Positions 32,278-41,749 of a stretch of DNA of 64,000 bases are shown piece after piece (the first letter of the stretch is position 1; each line of letters begins with the position of its first letter). The position numbers were made by a program, and so were the translations under genes. The notes beneath the pieces were generated by a model. That model was given only the letters and a program-made list of their open reading frames with translations. It was not told the DNA's origin and made no database searches. The stretch covers positions 13,415 through 77,414 of the forward strand of contig JAEYWK010000184.1 in the NCBI GenBank assembly GCA_023431345.1, in the 5' to 3' direction. This DNA comes from Pseudomonadota bacterium. Its GTDB lineage: Bacteria; Myxococcota_A; Polyangia; Polyangiales; Polyangiaceae.

Positions 32278-34581
32278 TCAATCACGCAGCAGCTGCTCCA
32301 GGTCTCGGCGCAGCTCAGCGGCGCCTTTGGTGCTCCCCGCTCGCTCGCGATAGCTAGCGAGCGCTTGGAGCACGCTCGCGTCGCTCGGGCGGTGTTGGCG
32401 GGCGGCCTCCAGCACCTGAATGGCTCCCGCCAGATCGCCGCTGTCGGCCATCGCCACCGCGAGCACGTAGCTGAAGCGCGAATCCGTGGGCAGCAGCTCC
32501 TTCGCTTCCTTGAGACTGGCTAGCGCCGGTCGCGGTTGCTTGGCGCGGACGTACCACAAGCCCAACGCGTGATGGGCGCCCGGGTTTTTGGGGTTGCACA
32601 TGAGCGCGGCGCGGATGGCGCGCTCCGCGGCCGCTTCGTCTCCACGCTGACGAGACACGTCCGCGAGGTTCAGCTGCGCTTCGGCCGAGCATGGGTCGAG
32701 GCGAAGCGCTCGCTGCAGCGCGCGCTCCGCCTCCTCGCGCTTGCCGCGGGCCAGCTCGAACGCGCTCTGCTCGACCAGCGTCTCCGGGCGCGAGGCGCTC
32801 ACGTCGAAGCTCTGCTCGACCTCGACGAAGGCGCGCTCGAGCGCCCCCCGCGCGCTCGCCGGAAGCTGCGTCGCTGCCGCTCCCGCTAGTCCTTTGGCCG
32901 CGGCCACCCGCACCGCGCGCGCGCGATGAGTGAGAGCGCCCACGAGCAGGGAAGCCCGTTGGGGCGGCGGGAGCTGAGCCGCGCCGCGCGCGGCGCCGTA
33001 GACGATGAGCGCATCGGGGCTCGAGAGCGCCTCGCGCAGCGTGCTCAGCGCGCGCGCAGACGGATACGAGCCGAGGCGTTCGAGCGCCGTGGCGCGCGCG
33101 ATGGACGGCATGCTCGCGTCGAGAGCTAGCTCGCGGAGCCGACGGGGAGCTTCGAGCTCACCTGCGCGATCGCTGGCGAGCGCGTCCACGAAATGCGGCC
33201 GCTCTAGCGCCGCCGGCGCCCACTGCGCGACCCAGTCGCGAGCCCACGTTGCAGCCTTGTCCTGATGGCAGCCGTTGCACGCGTTCGGTACGCCGAAGGC
33301 CACGCTGTGGTCCGGACGCGGGATGCGAATCGAGTGGTCGCGACGCTCGTGTACCTGCATGAACGTGGCGGGCGGCATGTGGCAGTCGACGCAGCGTGGC
33401 GCGTTCGCTCCCGCGTGCCGCGAGTGCGCGGGGGTATCGAAGCGCGAAGGCTCGTGGCAGCGCACGCACAGCGCGTTGCCTTGCGCGAGCGGCTTGCCCG
33501 AGTGCGGCTCGTGGCAATCGGAGCAGCGAACTCCCGCTTGGTGCATGCGACTCTGTTGAAACGAGCCCCACTCGAACACCTCACCTTCGACTTGCCCGTC
33601 GGCGTAATAGCGACCCGGGCGCAGCAGATCCGGCTCGAAGGCATCGAGGAACGCGTCGCCGGCAACGAAGCCCTCTTTCAGCGGCAAGCGCCGGGAGTGG
33701 CACGGTGCGCACGACTCCAGCTCTTTCCCCTCCTGCGCGCGCGGCTCGGGGCTGCCGGTCGCGGAGGGGCGCCACGGCTCGGAGCGGTGCAGGCGCGCAG
33801 GTAGTGGCTCCGGCTTGCCTGCCTTGGCGGAGCGCACGTGCTCCGAGCCAGGGCCGTGGCAGGCTTCGCAGCCTACCGAGAGCTCGGCCCAGCGGGTGTC
33901 GAAGCTATCCGAAGCGCCGTCGTAGCGTCGCTCGAGACCGGTAGAGTGGCAATCGGCGCAGATGTGGTTCCAGTTCTGCGCCGCGCCGGCGAAGAACAAA
34001 GCGTCTGCCGCGGCGACGCCGCTCTTGCCGTAGACGTGAAACCACTGGCTTTTGTCGGTGTCCCACGCCACGCCGAGCGACTGGAGCTTGCCGCGCTCGG
34101 TCTCCACCACGTACTGCTGCAGAGGCTGGACTCCGGCTACGTAGCGGACCGGCAAGGTCGCGGTCTGGCCGCCGGGCATCGGAGTGCTGACGACGGGCGC
34201 GCCGTCTCGCAGCGAGAACGTCGTCTTCCCGCCGAGCAGAGAAGAAAAGGTGCGGCCGTCGAAGCGAGCTAGGTCAGCCGGGCTGAGCGTCGCGAGCGCG
34301 GCCTCATGGTGCGAGCCGCGGTGAGCGTCGCTCTGCGCGCGGTGACACTCGGCGCACGCTGCCGAGCCGACGAAGCGCGCGGCCTCTCGCGCTGGCGCTG
34401 GAGCTGGCGCTGGAGCGGCAGACGAAGCGGCGAGACTGTCGGTGTCGCTCTGTCCTTTCGAAACGCCAAACAGAGCCGCCAAAACGACGAGGCTCCACAA
34501 AATCAGCCAGTTTTTCACGCGTGATCGTTCGATGAAGCGAAGCGCGGGTGCCGCTCCCGGAAGAGCGGCACCCGCGGTCAT
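32278..34581 (-). CDS. Octaheme cytochrome c with HEAT and TPR repeats
   Basis: A 767-residue exported protein. After a membrane segment (WLILWSLVVLAALFG), eight CxxCH motifs follow: CAECH (76-80), CADCH, CEACH, CAPCH, CSDCH, CVRCH, CVDCH and CNGCH, ending near residue 440. The second part has HEAT-like helices (SIARATALERLGSYPSARAL) and then TPRs (AERALQRALRLDPCSAEAQL, ALMCNPKNPGAHHALGLWYV). This order is typical of the multihaem cytochrome/TPR family seen in planctomycetes and myxobacteria. It starts three bases after the sulfatase stop, so both share an operon. A GTG at 34518, directly before the membrane segment, is an alternative start. Redox partner unknown. Confidence 0.88.
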   Translation of the reverse strand: MTAGAALPGAAPALRFIERSRVKNWLILWSLVVLAALFGVSKGQSDTDSLAASSAAPAPAPAPAREAARFVGSAACAECHRAQSDAHRGSHHEAALATLSPADLARFDGRTFSSLLGGKTTFSLRDGAPVVSTPMPGGQTATLPVRYVAGVQPLQQYVVETERGKLQSLGVAWDTDKSQWFHVYGKSGVAAADALFFAGAAQNWNHICADCHSTGLERRYDGASDSFDTRWAELSVGCEACHGPGSEHVRSAKAGKPEPLPARLHRSEPWRPSATGSPEPRAQEGKELESCAPCHSRRLPLKEGFVAGDAFLDAFEPDLLRPGRYYADGQVEGEVFEWGSFQQSRMHQAGVRCSDCHEPHSGKPLAQGNALCVRCHEPSRFDTPAHSRHAGANAPRCVDCHMPPATFMQVHERRDHSIRIPRPDHSVAFGVPNACNGCHQDKAATWARDWVAQWAPAALERPHFVDALASDRAGELEAPRRLRELALDASMPSIARATALERLGSYPSARALSTLREALSSPDALIVYGAARGAAQLPPPQRASLLVGALTHRARAVRVAAAKGLAGAAATQLPASARGALERAFVEVEQSFDVSASRPETLVEQSAFELARGKREEAERALQRALRLDPCSAEAQLNLADVSRQRGDEAAAERAIRAALMCNPKNPGAHHALGLWYVRAKQPRPALASLKEAKELLPTDSRFSYVLAVAMADSGDLAGAIQVLEAARQHRPSDASVLQALASYRERAGSTKGAAELRRDLEQLLRD

Positions 34582-34584
34582 GGG

Positions 34585-36663
34585 TTACGGGAAGTAGCCC
34601 GGACGCGCGTCCTCGTTGAGCACGTCGATCTCAGCCTGAAGGCTGGCGAGGACTGCCGCGTGCGGCGCGCTTCGGATCAGGTTGGTCGTCTCCAGCGGGT
34701 CGACGACGAGATCGTAGAGCTCGCGCACCCCGAGGTTGGAGACCAGCTTGAACCGCTTGTCGCGGAGGGCGTAGCGGCGGTTGCTCGTGCCGCTCGACGT
34801 CTCCGTGAACGAGTGCGTGCGCCCGCTCGTCGCGGTTTCGTCGCTGAACAGCGGCTCGATGCTGTAGCTGTCGTTGACGCCGTCCGACTCCACACCGGCG
34901 AGCGACAAGACGGTCGCGAAGACATCGTTCGTCTGCACCAGCGCGTCCTCACGACCTCGGCGCGTCACGCCGGCGCCGGCGACGACGAACGGAACGCGAA
35001 CACCGCCTTCGTAGGCGCTGCCCTTGGAGCCGCGGATGCGAGCCCCCGCGTCTTTCACCGGCGCGGGCGTGCCGTTGTCGCCCACGAAGAAGACCACCGT
35101 GTTCTCGAAGTCGACCTCCGCGAGCAAACGACCAATCTCGGTATCCAGGCTCTGGATGTTGGCCTTGTAGACCGGGACGTTGGTAGCGCTCGTTCCGGCG
35201 GCGGGGTTGCCGACGGAGCTGAGATCCACCGAGTGGAGGTGGGGCGGAGGTACCTGGTACGGGCTATTGCCGCCGTTGGCCGCGTGCGGCGCGTTGTAGG
35301 CTTGGTACACGAACCACGGCTTGCCCGGGCGCTTCTCCTGCTGTTCGTGGATGAAGTCGATCGCGACGTCGGTGAGGGCGGTGCTCGCGAACGCGGTGGT
35401 GGGCTTGGCGGGGCCGTTGATGTCGAAGATGTTCCAGCTGTAGTAATCCACGACCGCGCCGCCGAGGATGCCTTTGAACGTTTTGATGCCGAGATCACGC
35501 ACGTGTTGCAAGATCCGCGGTGCGTCTGCGATGGTGCCTCCAGCGCGCGGGTCGAACGAGCCTCCTCCGCCCAAGTGATATTTCCCGAAGAGCGCGTGCG
35601 CGTAGTCGGGGCTATCCTGGTTGAGGCGGTCGAAGACCGTGACGGTGTCCGGGGGCAGCACTGCGCCCACCGAGGTCACTCCCGTCCGGTAGCCGTACTG
35701 GCCGGTCACGATCGTGCTGCGCGTCATCGAGCAGGCGGGGGTCGACCAGGCGTTGTCGAACACGAGACCGTTATTGGCCAGCGCTTCGACGTTCGGGACG
35801 GGGACGGCGCCGCTGTTACCCGTCAGCTCCGGGTAGAAGCTCGTGGATTCGGCGCCCCAGTCGTCGGCGAGGATCACGAGCACGTTGGGCTGCTCGGGGC
35901 CGCTGCCCGCGCCACCACCACCGGCAGCGTCGTCGTCGTCGAAGGTCACGGTCGTGGACGATGTAGCCGTGAGCTCGCCGTCGGAAACGGTCAGATTCAC
36001 CACGAAGGTGCCCGGGCGGTCGCTCGTCAAGCTCGCGTTCTGGGCGATAGGATCCGAGATGACGCCTCCCGTCGTCGACCAGTAGTAGCTCAGGGCCGCG
36101 GGAGCGCTGTCGGGGTCCCGCGCGACGCTGCTGAGCGCGATGCTTCGCCCTACCTTCACGGTCAGCGGCGTTACCGTCACCTCTTCGATCACCGGCGCTA
36201 CATTCAGCGAGCCATTCACGGACACGCTGCCGTTTCCGCTCGTCACCGTTCCTTTGAGCCGAATCGTTACCGATGAAGTTTTGCCCGCTGCCACGTCGAA
36301 TTTCGCGGAGCCCGTGAACGAGGCGTCTCCTTCGGCAGACGTAGCGGTGAGCGCCAGCGTGTAGCCCTTGGCGGCGGGGATGCCGCCGATGGTTCCGCTG
36401 ATCTTGGGCGCGCCGCTCACGTCGATCGAGCCCGTCTTGCTGAAGCCGTTGCCCGTGATCGTGTACGTCACGCTGTTCAGCGTCACTCCCGGAGCAGCCT
36501 CCAGCTGGAGCCCCAACGAGCCAGTTCGCTCGTTCTCTCCCGCGTTCTCGCTGTCGAGCGGCTGACTCGAGCAGGCCTGCACCCCTCCGATACCCAAGAC
36601 CAACACCACGGGAACCACGCCGAGCTTCTTCGCGAGCCCAGCCGTACGAGCACGATGCGTCAT
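34585..36663 (-). CDS. Sulfatase lipoprotein with PKD-like domain
   Basis: A 692-residue protein. The lipoprotein signal ends in GVQAC (Cys31). Beta-rich segments (about 50-240) include a PKD-like domain (ARDPDSAPAALSYYWSTTGG, TFVVNLTVSDGEL). The sulfatase domain (about 260-692) opens with VLVILADDWGAE, metal-binding Asp267-Asp268, and continues with FGKYHLGG and VVFFVGDNGTP. The expected formylglycine motif C-x-P-x-R reads CSMTR (311-315), with Met in the proline position, followed by STIVTGQYGYRTG as in arylsulfatases. Whether it is matured by formylglycine-generating enzyme is open. It is cotranscribed with the octaheme cytochrome gene. Confidence 0.85.
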   Translation of the reverse strand: MTHRARTAGLAKKLGVVPVVLVLGIGGVQACSSQPLDSENAGENERTGSLGLQLEAAPGVTLNSVTYTITGNGFSKTGSIDVSGAPKISGTIGGIPAAKGYTLALTATSAEGDASFTGSAKFDVAAGKTSSVTIRLKGTVTSGNGSVSVNGSLNVAPVIEEVTVTPLTVKVGRSIALSSVARDPDSAPAALSYYWSTTGGVISDPIAQNASLTSDRPGTFVVNLTVSDGELTATSSTTVTFDDDDAAGGGGAGSGPEQPNVLVILADDWGAESTSFYPELTGNSGAVPVPNVEALANNGLVFDNAWSTPACSMTRSTIVTGQYGYRTGVTSVGAVLPPDTVTVFDRLNQDSPDYAHALFGKYHLGGGGSFDPRAGGTIADAPRILQHVRDLGIKTFKGILGGAVVDYYSWNIFDINGPAKPTTAFASTALTDVAIDFIHEQQEKRPGKPWFVYQAYNAPHAANGGNSPYQVPPPHLHSVDLSSVGNPAAGTSATNVPVYKANIQSLDTEIGRLLAEVDFENTVVFFVGDNGTPAPVKDAGARIRGSKGSAYEGGVRVPFVVAGAGVTRRGREDALVQTNDVFATVLSLAGVESDGVNDSYSIEPLFSDETATSGRTHSFTETSSGTSNRRYALRDKRFKLVSNLGVRELYDLVVDPLETTNLIRSAPHAAVLASLQAEIDVLNEDARPGYFP

Positions 36664-36852
36664 GAGCGAACCTTTCTGAGAAGTCGCGAGAACCGGCCCG
36701 AACGGCCGTTTTTCGCGACTAAAGACAGGCTTCGATGTTCATGCCCGACGTTTTAGTGCACACCAGTCCTTTATGCAAGACAAACGATCGCGGGGCGCGC
36801 GCTCACCCTGAGCCGGCGCTCGCGGGGGCCCAGCGGGGGCTCAGCCCGAGGC
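36664..36852. other. Interval between GH12-like and sulfatase genes
   Basis: Contains the sulfatase promoter region, with an AT-richer stretch at about 36715-36790 (TTTTTCGCGACTAAAG, TTTTAGTGCAC, TTTATGCAAGAC), unusual for this GC-rich genome. A purine-rich AGAAAGGTTCGC sits just before the sulfatase ATG. Confidence 0.4.
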
Positions 36853-38097
36853 TCAGCGAACCTCGGTCGCTCGCTGCTGTCCGTTCACTTCGAAGGTGAT
36901 CTTTCGGATCGTCACGGTGCCGGCGCTGCCGTCGTCGAGCTCAGTGCCGACCTCGAAGCGCGCGATCCACAGATCTTTCGGCCAGCCCTGGCCGACCAGG
37001 TGATCGAGCATCTTCTTCACGTCGACCGTGCCGCTGAACTGCCGGGTGGAGCTCTTGAGCCGATACTGTCGGTACTTCCACTGCTGCGCTTGCCCCGCGG
37101 GCCAATGATCATCGGAGTGGAGCAAGTCGTAGCTCTGGCCAGCCTCGAGGCTGCCGAGCACGCCGTTCCAATTGTATTGATCGCTGCTCCAGCCGAACCA
37201 ATTCATGGTCTCGCCGTAAGCGGTCGTGTGCGTCCCGGTGGCGGGATGCTGCTCGCAGAACCACATTTCGAAATTCATGTTCCAGGCGGCGTCGGCGGTG
37301 GTGGTGATGCTCAAGCCCTCGATCTTGACGCTCGCGCTCGTCACGTCTTTGACCTGGATCGGCAGCACCGTCGTCGACGAATAGTCAGGGCTGGTGATGA
37401 GCTGCTGGCTCACACCGAACGGATGCATCCCGAACTCCACCTCCGGATAGTCGGGCTTCGATTTGTTGCCGCCGCACGTCGTGCTGGCGCGATCCCATTT
37501 CCAACCGAAGGTCTTGTCGGCGTTGACGAAGATCTCGTACGGGGCCTTGCAGCCTAGCGCTTGCGAGCCCCAGTTGTTGTTCAGCAGGCGCGCCTCGCCG
37601 AGCACGAAGTAGTCGCTATCGACCTTGCTGCTCGCGGGGGCCGTTACGGTCGGCTTCGTTTCGCCGGGAACCATGCCGCTGCCCGCGCCCGCCGCGCCCG
37701 CCGCGCCCGCCGCTGCGCCTCCGCCGCCATTGCCGAGGGTGCCAGCGCTACCCGCGGCTCCGCCTGCTGCGCTACCACCGGCGTTGGTCGCGCCGCCGGA
37801 GGCAGAGCCTCCTCCAAGCGCGCCTCCGCTGCCAACGCCCGCCGCGCCACCTCCGCCGAGGCCGCCCGCGTCCGCACCGGCCAAGCCTCCTCCAAGCGCG
37901 CCTCCGCCCGAGCTCACGCTGCCTGCCATACCTGCGGTGTTGCTCGTCGCGCCGACGGCTGAGTTGCCGGCTGCGCCCGGCGTCGCTCCCCCGCTGCCGC
38001 CCGACGGCGCCATGGCTCCCGTGCGCTCAGGCTCGGAGCTGCAGCCGGAGATCAAGGCGCACGTGGCCGCCAACGCATAGTACTTCCTGCTCGTCAT
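36853..38097 (-). CDS. GH12-like glycoside hydrolase lipoprotein
   Basis: A 414-residue lipoprotein. The ATG at 38097 (not 38112) gives a signal with lipobox LISGC (Cys19). A Gly/Ala/Ser linker of about 120 residues precedes a jelly-roll domain: LLNNNWGSQALGCKAPYEIF, FGWKWDRASTTCGGNKSKPD, YPEVEFGMHPFG, WNMNFEMWFCEQHPATGT and SYDLLHSDDHW. The combination NNNWG, W-x-W and PEVEFG, and the FEMWF strand with a Glu, fit family GH12 (endoglucanase/xyloglucanase), in which two glutamates catalyse. Assignment is by pattern only, and a related clan GH-C member is possible. A surface-tethered beta-glucanase is the likely role. Confidence 0.6.
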   Translation of the reverse strand: MTSRKYYALAATCALISGCSSEPERTGAMAPSGGSGGATPGAAGNSAVGATSNTAGMAGSVSSGGGALGGGLAGADAGGLGGGGAAGVGSGGALGGGSASGGATNAGGSAAGGAAGSAGTLGNGGGGAAAGAAGAAGAGSGMVPGETKPTVTAPASSKVDSDYFVLGEARLLNNNWGSQALGCKAPYEIFVNADKTFGWKWDRASTTCGGNKSKPDYPEVEFGMHPFGVSQQLITSPDYSSTTVLPIQVKDVTSASVKIEGLSITTTADAAWNMNFEMWFCEQHPATGTHTTAYGETMNWFGWSSDQYNWNGVLGSLEAGQSYDLLHSDDHWPAGQAQQWKYRQYRLKSSTRQFSGTVDVKKMLDHLVGQGWPKDLWIARFEVGTELDDGSAGTVTIRKITFEVNGQQRATEVR

Positions 38098-38352
38098 CTG
38101 CGGGCGCTCCAAGCCGACGCGAGGGAAAGTCCTCAGCGATTGGCCCCGCGATACTACGCGGAGTGGAGTCGTGATGCATCGTCAGATGTTCTCACTGCTC
38201 GGGTAGGTGATAGCGGCAACCTCAGACTGAATAACAATCCGCCTTCACCACAAGCGGGAGGCCGCGAGCACGCCAGGCGACGTCGCAGCTGCGACGCGGC
38301 GCGCCGGTCTGGTGCGCCTTCGCGCTGGTATGTCTCCTGCTAAGCGACAGGC

Positions 38353-39105
38353 ATGGTGAAGGTCGGCCTCTGCGGTTTCACGATGGCGATGGACGAGTAC
38401 CCGCGGCATTTTCCGGTCGTAGAGGTGCAGCAGACTTTCTACGAACCGCCAGCCGAGCACGTGATGCGCCGATGGGTCGCCGCCATGCCGCCGGGCTTCG
38501 AGTTCACGCTCAAGGCTTGGCAGCTGATCACCCACGAGAGCAAGAGTCCCACGTACCGGCGCCTGAAACGCCCACTCGACCGAGAGGAGCGCGCTGGGTG
38601 CGGCGGCTTCCGCGATACGGCGATCGTGCGCACGGCCCTGAAGCGGACGTTGGACTGCGCGAAGCTGCTTCGGGCAAGCACCTTGCTCTTTCAATCTCCG
38701 GCGAGCTTTCGCCCCGAGCCTGAAAGCGTGGCGCGGCTTCGCCACTTCATCGTGAACGTGGCTCGCCCCCAAACTCCATCCGCCCTCCGGCTGGCCTGGG
38801 AGCCGCGCGGGCGCGCCTGGACCGAGCAGGCTAGCTTGGCGATAGAGCTGTGTGAGGAGCTCGGCTTGAGCTACGTCGTCGACCCCTTCGTCGACGCCAT
38901 TCGGTCGACCGCTGGCCCTGTGTATCTCCGGCTGCACGGGGTGACCGGCGCACGTCACGTCTATTCTGCCGACGAGCTGCGCCGGCTCGCAGCCATGACT
39001 CCGCCGGATGCTTACGTCCTGTTCAACAACATCCCGCGCGTCGACGACGCCCGACGCTTCACGACGATGCTGCTCGCGAACGAGGCTCCGCGCAGCGTCT
39101 CGTGA
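38353..39105 (+). CDS. DUF72 domain protein
   Basis: A 250-residue protein of the DUF72 family, a TIM-barrel-like group of unknown biochemical function found in most bacteria. Motifs: KVGLCGFTMAMDEYPRHFPV near the start, EVQQTFYEPP, FEFTLKAWQLITHE, and YVLFNNIPRVDDARRFTTML near the end. The length is normal for the family. ATG at 38353 with AGG upstream. It stands alone, divergent from the GH12-like gene with about 250 bases between starts. Confidence 0.85.
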   Translation: MVKVGLCGFTMAMDEYPRHFPVVEVQQTFYEPPAEHVMRRWVAAMPPGFEFTLKAWQLITHESKSPTYRRLKRPLDREERAGCGGFRDTAIVRTALKRTLDCAKLLRASTLLFQSPASFRPEPESVARLRHFIVNVARPQTPSALRLAWEPRGRAWTEQASLAIELCEELGLSYVVDPFVDAIRSTAGPVYLRLHGVTGARHVYSADELRRLAAMTPPDAYVLFNNIPRVDDARRFTTMLLANEAPRSVS

Positions 39106-39250
39106 GCTTCGATAACTGACGACGCCGCAGACGAGCCCGCGCGCGTCAGCTTGCGACGCGTGGGATAAAAAGTCGCGCGGGAAGCCAGCATGCCTGCTTC
39201 GCAGAACGTGAGTGCTTGACAGCTACACTCCGCCGCACCACGCCTGGCGA

Positions 39251-40114
39251 ATGCAGAGCATCGGTCGTTGGACGCTGTCTGGTCGTCACTTGATTGCTTC
39301 GTTGGCCCTGGCCTGCGGCAGTCTCTCGTGGGGATGCACGCCGCAGACGATCGTCAATGCACCCTCGACGAACGCTCCGTCGCGGGGCATCACCGTGAGC
39401 GGCATCGGCAAAGCCAGCGGCAAGCCCAACGTGGCGCGCAGCACCATCGGCGTAGAAGCGCGAGCCGGCACCGCCGACGAGGCGATCGGCGACGTCAATG
39501 CACGTATGGCTCAGGTCATCGCGGCCGTGAAGCAGGCCGGCGTCGCAGACGCTGATATCCGCACCGCCACGCTGTCGCTCAACTTCGAGCGCAACTACGA
39601 GCAACCGCCGCGCCCGATCGAGATGGCGCCGACGGCCGCGCCCGCCGTGGCGCCCGCTTCGCCCGCCAGCGCAACCCCGCCCGGCAAGGGCAAGGCGCTC
39701 CCCGCAGAGCCGGCGGCGCCGCACGTCAAGCTGCCGCAAGGCTTCTACACCGCGACGAACAACGTCGAAGTGACGATCCGCAACCTCGACGTGGCGGGGA
39801 AGGTGTTGAGCGCGGCCACCAGCGCTGGCGCCAATCAGCTCTACGGGCTTCGCTTCGAAATCGAAGATCCGTCGGGTTTGCAGGTGGAGGCCCGCAAGAA
39901 GGCGGTGGAAGACGCGCGCGTACGCGCCGAGCGCCTCGCGCAGCTGGCAGGGGTGAAGCTCGGTCCCGCCGTTTCCATCAGCGAGAGCGATGGCGGGGGC
40001 GGCGGCCCGGTGCCCATGTTCGCGATGGCCAAAATGGAGTCGTCTGCGCCCGTCGAGCGTGGCGAGCTCACCGTGGTCAGCACCGTGCAGATCGTGTACG
40101 CGCTGGCCGAGTAG
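39251..40114 (+). CDS. SIMPL-domain (DUF541) lipoprotein
   Basis: A 287-residue envelope protein. The ATG at 39251 opens a signal ending in SWGC (Cys16). The SIMPL domain (about 33-287) begins with GITVSGIGKASGKPNVARST, continues with TATLSLNFERNYEQPP, and ends with ARKKAVEDARVRAERLAQLA and GELTVVSTVQIVYALA. A Pro/Ala-rich insert of about 40 residues follows the NYEQPP segment. SIMPL proteins are oligomeric periplasmic or outer-membrane proteins linked to oxidative stress and export; no specific activity is established. It converges with the universal stress gene. Confidence 0.85.
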   Translation: MQSIGRWTLSGRHLIASLALACGSLSWGCTPQTIVNAPSTNAPSRGITVSGIGKASGKPNVARSTIGVEARAGTADEAIGDVNARMAQVIAAVKQAGVADADIRTATLSLNFERNYEQPPRPIEMAPTAAPAVAPASPASATPPGKGKALPAEPAAPHVKLPQGFYTATNNVEVTIRNLDVAGKVLSAATSAGANQLYGLRFEIEDPSGLQVEARKKAVEDARVRAERLAQLAGVKLGPAVSISESDGGGGGPVPMFAMAKMESSAPVERGELTVVSTVQIVYALAE

Positions 40115-40136
40115 CGAGCGCCGCGTCCATCGCAGC

Positions 40137-41024
40137 TCAGTTGCTTTGGCGCGCCACCAGCACCGAGCAGTGGACGAGGCGAACGAGCTTCTCGGCCACG
40201 CTGCCGAGCAGCAGCCTCGAAATACCCGTCCTGCCGTGCGTTCCGATCACGAGCAGGTCGGCGTGTCGCTCTTCGACGGCCTGCACCACGCTCGCCACGA
40301 CGCTGCCTTCGACGACGAGCGGCTCACCCTCGGCGCCGAGCCCGCGCAGCGCGTCGCCGAGCGCCTTGCCTAGCCACTCGCGCGCCTGAGTGCGATCCTC
40401 GGCGGAAGGCACGGCCACCGTAGATCCCAACAGGGCGGCCGCGGGGGCGCTGTACGCGGCGTACGAGCTCTCCATCGCGTGCACCACGGTCAAGCGAGCA
40501 CCCCGACGACGGGCCTCTTCGGCCGCGGCTGTCACGGCGGGCAGCGAAGGATCCGACAGGTCGGTAGCGGCCATCACGACGCCGCTGCCGAGGGAGGGGC
40601 GCGACACCAGCACCTGGCAGTGCGCGATACGCACGACGTGCTCGGCCACGCTACCCAGCAGCGCGCGCGACACCCCGGTCTTGCCTTGGCTGCCCACCAC
40701 GATCAAATCGGCTTTCCAGGCTTCGGCGCGGCGTACGATCTCGGCGTAGGGGGTGCCTACCTCGAAGAAGCGCTCCACGTCCGCGCAGCCGAGGTTCGCT
40801 AGCTCGCGGTCGAGAGCCTCGCGGGCAACGCGCTCAAGCTCCAGCTGCTGCGTCAGATTGGGGCCGTAAGCTTGCGGGAAGAACGGCTGAACGTCGGTGT
40901 AGTGCGCGGCCACGTGCACCACCGCGAGCGTTGCGCCACGCTCGCTGGCCAGCTCGCGCGCGGCCTTCAAGGCAGCCAATGAGGAATCGCTCAAATCGAC
41001 GGCAACCAGGATGCGCTGGGTCAT
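40137..41024 (-). CDS. Tandem universal stress protein
   Basis: A 295-residue cytoplasmic protein with two UspA domains in tandem (about 1-145 and 146-295). Each has the ATP-binding pattern G-x2-G-x9-G-S: GSQGKTGVSRALLGSVAEHV in the first and GTHGRTGISRLLLGSVAEKL in the second. Each also begins with a DLSD or ATDLSD strand. Tandem Usps of about 300 residues are common in soil bacteria and usually respond to stress or anaerobiosis through nucleotide binding. Both halves keep the full nucleotide-binding motif. ATG at 41024. It converges with the SIMPL gene, 22 bases apart. Confidence 0.92.
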   Translation of the reverse strand: MTQRILVAVDLSDSSLAALKAARELASERGATLAVVHVAAHYTDVQPFFPQAYGPNLTQQLELERVAREALDRELANLGCADVERFFEVGTPYAEIVRRAEAWKADLIVVGSQGKTGVSRALLGSVAEHVVRIAHCQVLVSRPSLGSGVVMAATDLSDPSLPAVTAAAEEARRRGARLTVVHAMESSYAAYSAPAAALLGSTVAVPSAEDRTQAREWLGKALGDALRGLGAEGEPLVVEGSVVASVVQAVEERHADLLVIGTHGRTGISRLLLGSVAEKLVRLVHCSVLVARQSN

Positions 41025-41236
41025 GGCGAAGGCTGACCACGATAGCGCTCACGTGTCAAAGACGCGCCGAGCCCGCCCAGTGACGCCTCCTCAATGGCGC
41101 CGCTCGGGGCCTCGGGCCGGCTCCGAAAAAAGCACCGGTCGTTGTCGATCGGACCTGGGCTCGCTCGTCGCCTTCGTAGAAACAGGTCGCCCCCGCGCTA
41201 CGCGGAGGCCGCCACTGCAAACGAGGAGAGAGCATC

Positions 41237-41683
41237 ATGGCCGAGAATACCGTCACGCTTCATCGAGTCATCACCGCGCCCGCAGAGCGAATCTATCGTG
41301 CGTTTCTCGACCCCGACGCGATGACCAAGTGGCTGCCGCCGCATGGCTTCACCGGTAGAGTGCACCACCTCAAGGCGGAGGTCGGCGGCACCTACAAGAT
41401 GTCGTTCACGAACTTCACGACGGGCAACAGCCACTCGTTCGGCGGAGAATTTCTAGAGCTCGTACCGAACGAGCGCATCGTTCACGCCGACAAGTTCGAT
41501 GATCCGAACCTCCCGGGTCAAATGCGTACGACCATCTCGCTCACGAGGGTGTCCGTCGGCACCGAGGTTCGCATCGTGCAGGAAGGCATCCCCAGCGTGA
41601 TCCCCGTCGAAGGCTGCTACGTCGGCTGGCAAGAGTCGCTCACGCTGCTCGCGCAGCTCGTCCAGCCCGAGATCAAGGAGTAG
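41237..41683 (+). CDS. SRPBCC/AHSA1-family protein
   Basis: A 148-residue single-domain START/Bet v1-like protein of the AHSA1 (activator of Hsp90 ATPase homologue 1-like) family: LHRVITAPAERIYRAFLDPD, KWLPPHGFTGRVHHL, GGEFLELVPNERIVHADKF and GWQESLTLLAQLVQPE. The ATG has GAGGAGAGA upstream, an unusually strong ribosome-binding site. Ligand unknown. Such proteins are cytoplasmic and often of stress-related or unassigned function in bacteria. It is monocistronic. Confidence 0.88.
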   Translation: MAENTVTLHRVITAPAERIYRAFLDPDAMTKWLPPHGFTGRVHHLKAEVGGTYKMSFTNFTTGNSHSFGGEFLELVPNERIVHADKFDDPNLPGQMRTTISLTRVSVGTEVRIVQEGIPSVIPVEGCYVGWQESLTLLAQLVQPEIKE

Positions 41684-41749
41684 GCGCGGCGAGGGCGCGA
41701 GTCGCGACGCGCGCCTCGCGTTGCGATAGCACTCAGCGGGGCGCGTCGA

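Noticed and set aside
34660..36276. A 538-codon frame on the plus strand
   Set aside because: Antisense shadow of the sulfatase gene, which has a catalytic motif, lipobox and operon partner.
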